Assembly: GCA_009741485.1 (NCBI GenBank) | Contig: CM019214.1 | Span: forward strand, 24,140,329 to 24,204,328 | Reading direction: 5' to 3' | DNA: 64,000 nt | From: Malurus cyaneus samueli | Lineage: Eukaryota > Chordata > Aves > Passeriformes > Maluridae | Shown: positions 1 to 10,430 of the stretch, one piece after another | Position numbering within the stretch: position 1 is the stretch's first letter | Layout: each line of letters opens with the position of its first letter | Position numbers and translations under genes: made by a program | The notes under the pieces: generated by a model | What the model was told of the DNA's origin: nothing | Database searches by the model: none | What the model saw: the letters and a program-made list of their open reading frames with translations, nothing else

Positions 1-24
1 GGAAGGAAGGAAGGAAGGAAGGAA
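1..24. repeat. (GGAA)n microsatellite cut by window edge
   Basis: Six perfect GGAA units open the window, so the array may continue upstream. It is polypurine on the + strand. No function is implied. Confidence 0.95.
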
Positions 25-3000
25 TGGACCCAGTTTCAGCGTTGATCCAGCTGCTGGGGTGTCCCGTGTCCAGGGGTATGTGCACCCAGGTTTCATAGGG
101 ACACCATTTTGGAGAGAAGTTTTCCCCACCATGGAGCTAAGTTTCTCGTTTTCTGTGCAAATTATTTATCACACACAGTTTGTTCTTCTAGACCTGGATG
201 GAAATGGGTCAGAGGGATTCAGGAATCTTTCCTGGAGATGGCAGAATACCTTCCCAATGGATTTTCCTGCATGGGGCTGAGCTGCCAGCTGGCAGTAAAC
301 CAGGACACAAATCTTGCTGTCGTTCAGAGTGACCTGCAACAGATGGAAGGGTAGACCCAACTTCCCACTCTTGTGATATGCTGCCAAGACACAAATATAT
401 ATGACATTTTTCCCCCTAGTGGATGTTTCTGATTGTGGAATCAAAGGGGATGAAGCAGAGCTTCATTTCTTCTGGCTGTGCCAGCTGAAGTGGAACAGAT
501 GATTGAAAAAGTTCTCCAGTGTTCTCTTGACTTCAGAGGTGCAATTCCCACCCTGACCCCTGCACCCCTCCCCCAAAAGCTAGAAGAAAAGATAAAAATG
601 AATCTTCGCTTTTTATATTTTGGTCTGCATCCCTTTGGACAGCCTATCAAACATCCAGCATCAGCCCTCTCTCTCTCTCTTTAGGAAAAGTTTCCCAACT
701 GAAAGCCATCCGGTTTGCAAGGTATGAAATCAGCTTCTGTAGCTTGCACACCCCCTCTTTGCTCTGCTCCATCTCTCTCGGGTCAGCTGCCCTCATGGCC
801 CCCTTCAAAGAGAATTGGTTGTGGCAGTTGTGTCTGAAGGCTTTTGCTGTTAATAAAATATAACCCTGGCTCTTGGTGACCTGTAGTTCATGCCCTGATT
901 CCATGAAAGGCCCAGTAATAAGTTTTTCTACCTCACATGGTGATGAGCAGTGACTGATGTTTCAGAGCTAAGTCAGCCTTTCACAAAAATTTCATTACTC
1001 TGCTTCAGCAGGTCAAAAGGCTTAGGAAACGAGACACTTAAAGAGCTGTGGCAGAAGGAGCAGTGAATGAGCAGGAAATGAAAAGGGCTCGTTGCCTGCA
1101 GCAGTTCCCACTGCACTGACTCAGGAGGAGCTGTCTGAGAAGGGACTCTCATTGTTCTGCTGTCTCCATTACCAGGAGAGGGATGAATTCCTCACTGCAG
1201 CACCTCACCCAGGAAACACAGCCAGAGCCCACAGCGTCGGGTTGCCAAGGAGAGCAGAGATGTCACATTGCCATGGTCAGCGTGTACCCACTGCTCCTCC
1301 TCCTTCCTGCCCTGGGAATTCATCCCTTCTCTCTTCTGCATTTGTCCTGACAATGCTGCAGTCTGCATGTAGGAGTATTTGATGATTCATGTGAAGGTTG
1401 TCCCACCATTGTACCTACTTTTTTTTTTGCTGGAAATATGAATGATACTCTGTCCTCCTGTTCTATATGACTTTTAAAAGATATATAACTGCTCCATGTA
1501 ACATTTTGGTTGTCTGATTATTCCAGCTGTTTATATATGATCTCTGAGCCAATTATATTATGACAGATGTCAAGGTAATATATTACAGAGGATGGAGACA
1601 GTGTCTGCTGTTGACTGCAGGGGAGAGAGGGAAGAGAGCAAATCTGACAGCACAGGACCATGTAATCTAATGTAAGGAGCTGTAAATTGTGGCGAGCTGG
1701 AGATCAACTATGCTGAGTACTCAGGAGATTGGAATGGACAAATGTCAAGGGGTAAAGTCCTACTAAAGCAGTTTTTGCTGCTGCAAGTAATGTTTTGGCT
1801 TAGAGGGTTTAAGAGTGGTAGCTGAAGCTTCCTCACTTACATTTCTGTATGCCTCTGTAGCACTCACCCCGTTCTCTCTGTGTAGGCAAAACCAACAAAT
1901 TCACTATTTTACCTGCTTGTATACTTTGCTACTGCAAGATAAGACCCACAAATTTCAATTAACACTTGCTGAGGTAGTCCCACACATCTGCAGTGGGACA
2001 AGAATTATGTTACAAAAAAAGCCACATTAACTGTCATGATTAAAGGTTTTCAACTGCTCCTCTCTGTTGCAGTCACTGACTCAACTGAGAAATTTAGAAA
2101 ACAGGACAAACCTCAGAACGATGCATAAAGGGATGTAAGCAGCTTCTCTGTCACCAGCATGGGCCAGTGCTGTCTCAGGTGGCCGATTACAGAGATTTTT
2201 GCCACACCCCTTTCTGAATTGCTTTATTCTGTATCCAGCCATAAGTCTGTCCTCTTCCTCTGTGGTTTAGTCCTTGTGTAGCTTCACTCAGTGAAGGGTT
2301 TCTGTTTGATCTGCACCCCATGCCATCTCAGTCATCTTCTGGAAAAGAGGGAGATGTCTGTGTGCTGAGGGCTTTTCTCATCACACCAAACATGAGGAGC
2401 ACCAGTCCCCAAACCAAATCCCTTTGGGAGATTCATTCTGACTCTCGGTTGTCAGGGAAGACAAAGGAAGGTTTGTCATTCATCCACTAGGAATGATAGA
2501 TATCCCAGCAGATATCCCAAAGAAACCCCACACATGAACTTAGCTGTGTTCCTCTTTCTTTTCCATCTAAGCCATCACTCAGCCAAATGTCCTCCCTTCA
2601 GGATGTGAGCCCAAGCGTCTCTGCTCTGTGGAAAGGGATGCATATCCCATCTTCCCTCAGTGTTGCACATGCAGAATATGAAGATTTTGTTGGGTAAATA
2701 AGTAGAGTGAATTCTCCAAGTTTTCTAGAGAGATTTAGGCAAAGCAGAGGCTGGATGTAGTGCAATGGCTCCATCAACGGCAGAGCTGCATCAGGAGCAA
2801 GTGGAGCTTGGAAACCATGCAGTGATCCTCATTGTCTCCAGTGGCCTCCACGCCCTTCGTATGGAGGAGGAGCAGCCACTGTGGCATCCTGGCTGCCCCT
2901 CTTGTGTGTTCAGGCACAGCAAGAGGTGGGGAGCCATGAAGGGTGAAAGGTGCAGAATTGTGCTGCTTCTTGTACTCTGATTCCCAGCTTCAATGTGACT

Positions 3001-3884
3001 TTTTCGCCTGCATCATCTGATGGAGTGAGGGGAGTCATGCGGGCAAGTATCTTTATAAACATAAAGTCATTCCTGATCTTTGTAATGCCACAAACCAAGA
3101 GAGAGAGAAGTAACAAACCCATGAATATCATCCTCCCTCAGTTGCCTCAAGGAAAGTGAGAAATGAATGCTCTTGTGGCTGGGCACTCCCACTGAGAGCA
3201 TCCTCCTCTCTGTGCAGGGAGGATTTCAGAGGTCTAATGATGCATGTCACCTCTTGATGCTGCAGCTGAGACTGTATCCTGCCATGGGGAAAAGTGAAAT
3301 TGTTGAAGCCTAGCCTCAAATGCTGAAGGGAAGAAAGGACCTGCATATGTGCATGTCTCAGAATAGATAATGGAAATGGGATGTGATTGACAGTGCACCC
3401 CTGGATTAAATGCAGAGCTATTGCATACAATGCAAAAGGGGAAAAGATGATGGCTACAAATCAGCTGTTTAAGAAGCCATTAATGTGGACTCTGGAACGT
3501 TCTTTGTTATGAAGCCCTTTACTTTATTTGGGGAAAAGGACAGTGGTGGGGATGGACACATTCTCTTTTGTGTTATGGAGCAGTGGAGCAAACTAAAGGC
3601 ACGATGTGAAAGCACAATCGATTTGCAAACTTTGTTTGAAAATACTGTGTGAAGGCATGACTGTAGCAGGATGCTCTTCCCTGGAATTGGGTCAGGCAGC
3701 TTGGACAATGTCCTATTTGCAAAGCTATCAGAGGATTGAGGGAGGCTGCCATGTGCTGATTTTGCTGTTTTGAATTATGCTAAAAGCAGTCTGACTAACT
3801 AACCCTGAATTATCATCCTGATAGTGAGGCAAAGGTTTGGCAGATAAGCTGCTGAACTTGCCTGGAGACATATCTGGCAGTCAG
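25..3884. other. Non-coding unique sequence, nothing recognised
   Basis: Open frames are at most about 100 codons, lie on both strands and overlap one another, as expected by chance. A short CT dinucleotide run sits at 667-680. I recognise no CR1 octamer, LTR edge, tRNA box or exon with plausible splice sites. The sequence is moderately AT-rich with few CpG. Confidence 0.6.
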
Positions 3885-4410
3885 TCACTTTATACCATAA
3901 GAGGCCAGTCCACTTTTTGTACCAGTTATAGGTTCTTCCAAAATATTCCTCTTTGGAGTGTGTGAAGTTTACTCCCTTGAGCAGGGAAGACCCCCCCTCA
4001 AGGATACTCCTCGAGGTTAAGAGAAAGGGATCTGCCCAAGAACACTGATATGGGGAGTTACATCAATCTCTACTTACTAATTGTTTCTTTTTGCTGGCTT
4101 TAATATAATTGCTTTGATATAGTGTGCTATACTATACTATACACTGCTAGTAGTTATAGCTTTTTATACTGTGTAGTAACTCTGATTAAGATCTTTTACC
4201 TAATCATTTGTCATAATAAATAATCAATTTCATATAAATGTATCCGGTTTGCCATCACTCAAGCCATTGACAGTGTGAGGCTAAGATCAGACCCCCAGAT
4301 CTGCCCCTGGGCTCCTCTCTGAGAAGGATTTTATTACACAAGGGGGCCCTTCCTGCACCTCACTGCTCAGGACAGAGCTTCTCTGATTCACTTTGTCTGA
4401 AGCTCCCACA
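3885..4410 (+). mobile_element. Solo LTR of an ERVL-like endogenous retrovirus, copy A
   Basis: This segment aligns along its length with 45771-46320 in the same orientation, so it is a dispersed repeat. It has LTR-like layout: an upstream part, a region rich in TATA-like A/T words, an intact AATAAA poly(A) signal at 4215-4220, and an end near CCCACA at 4410. The order of motifs matches my memory of avian class III (ERVL-type) LTRs, including the block around 4006-4021 followed by the TACTGTGTAGTAA block near 4168. No internal viral genes flank it, so it is best read as a solo LTR. The 5' edge is uncertain and may lie up to about 100 bp further left. The family name is inferred; the repeat itself is seen directly. 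Confidence 0.65.
4215..4220 (+). promoter_or_regulatory. AATAAA poly(A) signal inside LTR copy A
   Basis: A canonical AATAAA hexamer lies in the expected R-region position of the LTR. The matching place in copy B (46103-46108) reads AACAAA, so only this copy keeps the canonical signal. Whether it is used is unknown. Confidence 0.5.
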
Positions 4411-4849
4411 GCAATGACTTAAAGGCTTCCCATGCTGGGGTATTACAGATTTGGATGTAGGATGACAATTAAAAACATCTCCCTTTGTCAGATGATGAAA
4501 GCCTGAGCGCAATACAGCATGAAGGACCAGTAGCACCCATTGGGTGCTGGGATCTTGCCCTGATACACACCATTATGCAAAAGGAGAACCAATGAAATAG
4601 TCAAAAGGGTAAAAGGCAGAATCTTTAGAAACATTCAGTGATATTCTCTGTAGGTATTCTTCCATCTGAGTCCCTATAGAACTACTAAAGGAAAAAAAAT
4701 CACAGGGAAAGACAGTGGCACATCTACTGCTCACCTATTAAAAATTTTTTTTTTGTCATTATATGTCTTTAAATCATTAAATTAACAGACAGACAACACT
4801 CTGTAGCTCTTTGAAGGGATCTGTGTTGAAACTCATGTTATCTCATGTG
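4411..4849. other. Unique spacer, nothing recognised
   Basis: AT-rich sequence between LTR copy A and an old CR1 fragment. It has a T8 run near 4746 and no open frame or repeat that I can name. Confidence 0.5.
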
Positions 4850-5255
4850 TTCATATGTCATCTGGAGAGAGGAAGTAATGAAATTTTCTGATGATACTCT
4901 ATTATTTAAGGCAATAAAATGGAATTCAACTGTGAAGAGTTGCAGATGGCTCACAATACCGAGTGATTGTGAGAAAAATGGCAGATGAGATGCTGATAAA
5001 TATGAAGTATTGCACATGGAAATAAACATTCTTAACCATGCATTACAGTGATGAGCTCTAAATTAGCTATCAGCAATCAGGAAAAAAAGATCTTTGAGTT
5101 ACTGTTGACAATTCCAATAAAATCTCAATGCCATGCTCAAGAGCCATCAAAAAAAGTAAATAGAACATTCAGAATTCTTAAGAAAGGAACAGAGAACAAA
5201 CAGAATAATAATCCTCTGCCACTGCATGATCATATTGTGAATTTTACGTGATGTT
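4850..5255 (+). mobile_element. Old CR1/L3-like LINE fragment (ORF2 C-terminal region)
   Basis: The order of words follows the C-terminal half of CR1/L3 ORF2. First comes a GATGATACT block (remnant of the F-A-D-D-T reverse transcriptase motif) near 4889. Next is a block near 4990 corresponding to the conserved 'K-V-L-H-L/I-G' segment, then a block near 5082 for 'D-L-G-V-L/I-V-D'. Last is a block near 5140-5200 for 'K-K-A-N-R-x-L-G-x-I-R-K/R'. All frames are broken by stops, frameshifts and indels, so it is a decayed pseudogene copy. It lacks the 3' octamer tail. Divergence is high, which suggests an old insertion, though no percentage could be computed here. Confidence 0.65.
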
Positions 5256-6929
5256 TAGATTCTTTCCTCCTCCATGAAAACAGAAGTAGAATATGTATAT
5301 ATATATACATGAAGGAAAGAGCAGTCAAAGCCTTGGAATAGCTTTTGTATGAAGGTTAAAGATCGTCTTAGAAAGAAAAAACTCAGAAAGGAGCCTGTGT
5401 ATCTCCTTGTGTATACAGCCATTGATGGCATGTAGAAGCGAATAGGAACTCACAGTCAAGATTTCTCACAACAAAATAGGTAAAGGTCAACTGATGAAAT
5501 TCACAGGAAACATGTTTAAAACTTCAAATGAAATGGTGGTTGTCTTTCATATGGTGGTGCCAGGCATTTCAGACCAGGATAAAGGCCATAAAATCATGTA
5601 TTTTGTCCATATTTATAATTCAAACAACATCAGAGATTATTTCTGAACAGTGGGTTTTACACCAGCAGTGTGAGCAGCCTCAAATGCAGCCTGGCTAGAA
5701 GGGGAAAATTACTGAACAGAGCAAAATGTCTGCTGAAATATACTGACAGAGGAAATTCCTGCCATCCTGGGAGCTGTGAGCCTGGGAACCAGGCCTGAGA
5801 ACCAGAAACAGACTTGAGAAATTCAGCTGGTCTGTTTGAAATACACCCAGGGTGCCTAGAAAACAGAGACATCCTGAGATGCCACCAAAAAGTCCAAAAA
5901 TAAGGGGCTGTAATTACCCCTTACAATCTGAAAAGGTGAGAAAGAGTCTAGAAAAACAAAAATTTCTGTGAAAAAGTTGGAAAACATCGTCTATCATTTG
6001 TTATATGTGAAAAATCAAATTTTACATCTCTTGGCTGCTTGAAGGGACAATGTCTACACCCTCTTATGCCACTGTGATATGAAAAGTGCTTAATTGTTAT
6101 GCAAAATGGGGAAAACAACTCAGAACAATGCATGCTGCACACATTTTTTCTTCCTTAAACAGGCTGAATTCTCAACATGAACGCTTTACAAGAGCTTGGA
6201 CTCTCACTGGGGATCCAGCTGACAGACTGCAAGCTCTGTGATGTGAGATAATCTCTGATGTGAGAGTCTGTTATTTTACTAGACACCCTCTGGGCCAACT
6301 TTTGGAGAGAGTTTGTTTTATCCTCCCACCTGTGGGATGGTTTGGTCCCTTCTGCAATCTGCCTAATCCATTTGACACAGTTGTTATACATTTATATAAA
6401 GTATTCTATCATAAGCATATGTGCTGTTGATAAGCTGGTTTCACTGATCCTGGGATTGCAGTGACCTGTAATGGTCCCTACACCTGTTAGGGATGGTTGG
6501 CTATTGGTAGCTATAATATTGATTGCTGCCACACAACTGATTGTTGCCATAGCATTGGTTGATGCTCTATTGATTGCTGATAGTAATTTTTAATGGCTTC
6601 AGACATAGGTATATAAACCTTGTTGGTAATTTGTATCCTTATGTAGCATTTGCGGTGATCTGTAATAAAAATAGAGAAATTTAGAAGATAAAGCCTCTGT
6701 GTCTCTGTGTATTCCAAAATCCCACAAACCCACGGTCACAGTCTCTATGTACCCTTGGGCTGGATAACCCTTTAGGCCATGACAACCAGTCACTGGCCCA
6801 GCTGGGTCTGGGAGAGCTCACACTCTCCTGGAGAGCTGCAGGACATACCTGATGAGTTAGCACAAGCCAGGGAACGGTCTGTCCACAGTTTTGGAGGGTA
6901 AAATAGTTCCACAGCACAGATGTGCTCAC
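5256..6929. other. Non-coding sequence, nothing firmly recognised
   Basis: AT-rich, with a short TATATATATA run near 5298. Part of 5256-5400 may be further decayed CR1, but the match is too weak to claim. The TTGATTGCTG-type words repeated between 6519 and 6588 are a degenerate local duplication. Confidence 0.5.
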
Positions 6930-7560
6930 GCTGCTCTTCTGACACTCCCCAGTTGGCCTCTACCTTCATTGAGCACAGTGCCCAAAACTGAACAAGGTAT
7001 TCCTGCCGGGTTCTTACTGATACACTGGGTGTTTTGCCAGCTCCACGTGTGTTTATAGACCACAGTGCGTTGTTTGCCTTTTTCATAACAGAACAGCATT
7101 GTTGTGTTCTGCTTGGGATCCCTCTCCAAAACAGCAACCTGGCTGCTGGTTAAATACCCTGTGCCTGAGCAGTTGAGAGCTCATCTCTTGGAGCATTCCC
7201 TCGCAGATGTCCTTGGTTTTCATGCTCTTTTTCTCTATTTTACCAAGTTAACTTTGAACCTCAACCTTGTGTTCCAACCCAGCTCTGTGTCACCTGTGAG
7301 TGTGTGATTGCATTAGTGACCCAATCACTGGGCAGAACTGGGACAGAAGGACCTCTGAAGAGCCCTTGCTGACACTTTATATTTCACCATTGGACTAATT
7401 CTTGGTGTAGATACAGAGCAGGTTTTGTAAACACCACCTAGTGATTTAATCCAGACTATTTCTTTTGCTGCCTACAAAAATGTCACGTGAGATCAAATCA
7501 AAAGGGCTCCCAAAGTGAAGTTTTATGGATTAGTTCCAGATCTGCTTTTCTGCTGCAGAG
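6930..7560 (-). mobile_element. Old CR1-like LINE fragment, antisense
   Basis: Read on the minus strand, this stretch follows CR1 ORF2 in order. The + strand words around 6975-7000 and 7095-7130 are the antisense of CR1 ORF2 C-terminal blocks, including a minus-strand peptide EYLVQFWAL resembling CR1 'LEYCVQFWAP'. Further right, near 7480-7520, the words resemble the antisense of a part of the CR1 reverse transcriptase. There are many stops and indels. Both edges are estimates, and the middle could contain unrelated sequence. Confidence 0.45.
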
Positions 7561-8081
7561 GAAAATTAGATTTTTTTTGTAATACAATTTGCTCCCTACA
7601 TCTCCCCCACAGCCTCTTTAGGTATCTTTTTCTTTCAGGTACTTTTAGAATGGTCCATCATTTGATTAAGAGAATTTCTTAGTATCACTGACATGTAATT
7701 CCTCCACATCCTCTTTTTTCATGAGAAAATGGGGGAGCCACTACCATTGATCTGAGATGGGTCCTTCTAAGAAGAAGAGGGAAGAAAAACAATTGCTATT
7801 AACTCATATCCTACACCAGCTGATCAGGTCTAGGAAAATAGTGAGAATGCTCACCCTTCCATTCTGAAACACTTTCTCAGCCACTTCTGCTTGCAATTGT
7901 TCTCCAAAAGCTTTAAAAATAAAATATAGAAAACAGGTTACTTTCCTCAGTAAAGAAAACTGAGGTTGAAAAAAGTCTCATCTTATTAAAAAGAAGCGTA
8001 AGAATAATTGTATGGCTACTGAAAACTAATAATTTGTTTGAAATCGAAATTACAAGTTTGGTTTTCAGAAGAAAAATTACT
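7561..8081. other. Unique non-coding sequence
   Basis: AT-rich, with no recognised repeat, open frame or RNA gene. Confidence 0.5.
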
Positions 8082-8142
8082 TTAAAAAAAAAAAAAAATA
8101 ATAAATAAATAAATATTATTAATTAATAATTTAATTTTTTAA
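8082..8142. repeat. A-tract and AATAAATA/ATTAAT low-complexity run
   Basis: A run of 15 A is followed by AATAAATA and TTAATTAATAAT words. It is simple A/T low-complexity DNA. It could be the remains of a retroelement tail, but no body is recognised upstream. Confidence 0.85.
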
Positions 8143-10094
8143 TTTTCTTGGCAACATTCAAATAGAATGTATTTGATCAGTTCAGTGCTCTGGATTCCTC
8201 TTAAGAAAGGGGGAAAAGTTATTCTTTCATCTATCTTTGTCTACTTCGGGGAAAATAATTTCTGTATTATTACTGGGCTATTTTTCAAAAGTTCCTCCAG
8301 TTCTTATAAATGGGTTAGGATACCTTGTGTGACACTGTGCAGAACAGAGTTCCTAATAATGGATGGGAGAGGATAACCTCCTGTTTTCTCCATCCATGGA
8401 GCATTTTTTCATAATCCAGCCTGATGTAAATTGTAGTTAAAATACCAGAAAAGCCAATGTAGAGGTTTGATTTTTCAAAACCCTAAATTATAGGAACATA
8501 GTTACTGTTGCTTAGTACAATGTCCTGGATAACAAAAATCTCATGTTTTTATTCTTCAATAAGGTGACATATTTAATTATTAAATATAACTGCTCTGATA
8601 TAATAATCTTACACTGTGTAAAGGCTTTAAGATATCACAATACTCTGATTAAAAATGTGAAATTAGAGTAAAGAAAAAAGCACAGGCTGGAAAGAAAAAT
8701 AACTGTCTCATTGACAGACTTGAAGCTTCTGTCAGCAGGGAGGTCACTGAATGGGGACAACCTCGTGGACTGCCCAGGTACTCAGCATCCTCATCAGTGA
8801 CCTGCAAGCACATACACACACACTTCTGGTCAACCACAGGCATGACAGAGGTTAGAAGGGAGGTCAGCAAACACCAGGGACTGGGGCAACAGAGCACTTT
8901 GAGAAAAGTGCACGTGTGTAGCTAAATGCCAGTTACACATCAAGGCAAGAGGAAGGAGAGGCATTTCTGCCTGGAAGACCAGGGTGTCTGAAAGATGTGT
9001 TGGTCTTTCAGGGGAGGAGCAATCTCTGTGGAAAATGCTTTGGCAAAAAGGGTGAACAAAATGGTTATCCTGAAAAATGAACTGTGAGAGACCAATATTC
9101 CATGGTTTCTGAGCATCACAGCTCAAGGGAGCAAAGTCCAGCAAGAGCAAACAACTGCAGAAAAGAGAGCTGGACCCAGACCTTTCAACTGGGAAATCAA
9201 AGGGTACCACTGGAAAATGACTAGTAAAGCACCTGGGAAAGCTTGTCTAGGCTCAGGGTGACACTGACACGAGAAGAGTGCACTCGAGCTGTGTCTGAGG
9301 CTGAGCAATGGCTGTGCAGGTATACGAGTGCCAAACTGCCTGTGCAGCCTGTAAATCCGTCAGCGTGCTCAGGCTGAGATGTTTTCTTACACTGTACTTT
9401 ATATTTTCTATAGGTCCTGCAGAGGTCAGGGGTTCATGCTATATGGAGGGAAGGCAAGGCTCTAAATAGGAGCAATGGCCATTTATGCAATTGCCTGTGT
9501 TTCAAGTGTAATAACACAGATTTATTATTTTATCACTGAAAATAATACTCTGCTTTTAAAACATGTGTCTGACTCCTAATTAACTCAGTGTGCTCATCTT
9601 CCTAACAGATACCTCAAAAATTTGTGAAGGTAGATGGCAGAGGAAGAGCTTTAGGAAATGACAAAGGTGTTTGGAAGCCAGGCAGAATCTGCTCTGAGCT
9701 CTGCAAGTGGTGAAGCAATTGCAGCTCTTGCTGACTTCCACGTATGGTTTGGGCTTTCCAAAATTCAGGCTGTAAGTTACAGAGCAATGAACTGAGCCTG
9801 CCAAGACATACAATTGTGTGAATGTGTCTGAGTTAATCACAGGGTTACAGGGTGATGTCAGCTGGGATTGAAATAAGGTGACATTTATTGGAAACACAGC
9901 TTTAGGTTTCTGTGTTAGTGAGAAATGTGGGCAGAGCACAGGAAAGGCTGCTTTCCTCTAAGCAGCCACACCACCAAGTAAAGCAGCTTTTCCTCCTTCT
10001 TTGAAGTTAATGGCTTTAATTATGCTGACTGCAGATGTGTCATTACACAGCATCTTCGGAAGATGTGGGTGCTGTAATCCTAATCCCCACCCCA
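8143..10094. other. Non-coding unique sequence
   Basis: Holds a short CA run near 8810-8822 and a 126-codon minus-strand open frame (8830-9210) with no recognisable protein features. I see no repeat family or RNA gene. Confidence 0.5.
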
Positions 10095-10430
10095 TCCACC
10101 TGTGAACTCTCATGAGGGAGTTTTAAACACTCCCAGGGATGGTGATTCCACTTTCCTGGGCATCTTGGATTGGTTCCAATACCAGACCATCCTTTCTTCC
10201 TATTACTTGACCTGAACCTTTCCTGGTGTGACTTGAAGATGCTTTCTCTTGTCCTGCCACTTGTTACCTGGGAGAAGAGACCAACTCCCACTTAGCCACA
10301 ACCTCCTTCCAGGAAGTTTCAGAAGTGATACTGTCTCCTCTGAGCCTCCTTTTCTTCAGGGTAAAAAATTTAAGCTTATTTAGTCCTCCCCCAAAAGACT
10401 TACACCTCCCATTTCTAATATTTCTTTGCT
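10095..10430 (-). mobile_element. CR1 LINE, 3' region of ORF2 plus 3' UTR, antisense
   Basis: The + strand is a close antisense match to the CR1 3' region. Landmark words are CTTGTTACCTGGGAGAAGAG near 10261, CCTCCTTCCAGGAAGTT near 10304, TCTCCTCTGAGCCTCCT near 10334, and the decayed continuation to about 10430. On the minus strand this gives the peptide GVGLFSQVTSGRTR, typical of translated CR1 3' sequence. The CR1 terminal octamer is not seen at the low-coordinate side, so the 3' end is lost or decayed. Confidence 0.85.

Noticed and set aside
8830..9210. 126-codon minus-strand open frame
   Set aside because: Low-complexity-looking translation without known motifs and no conservation evidence.
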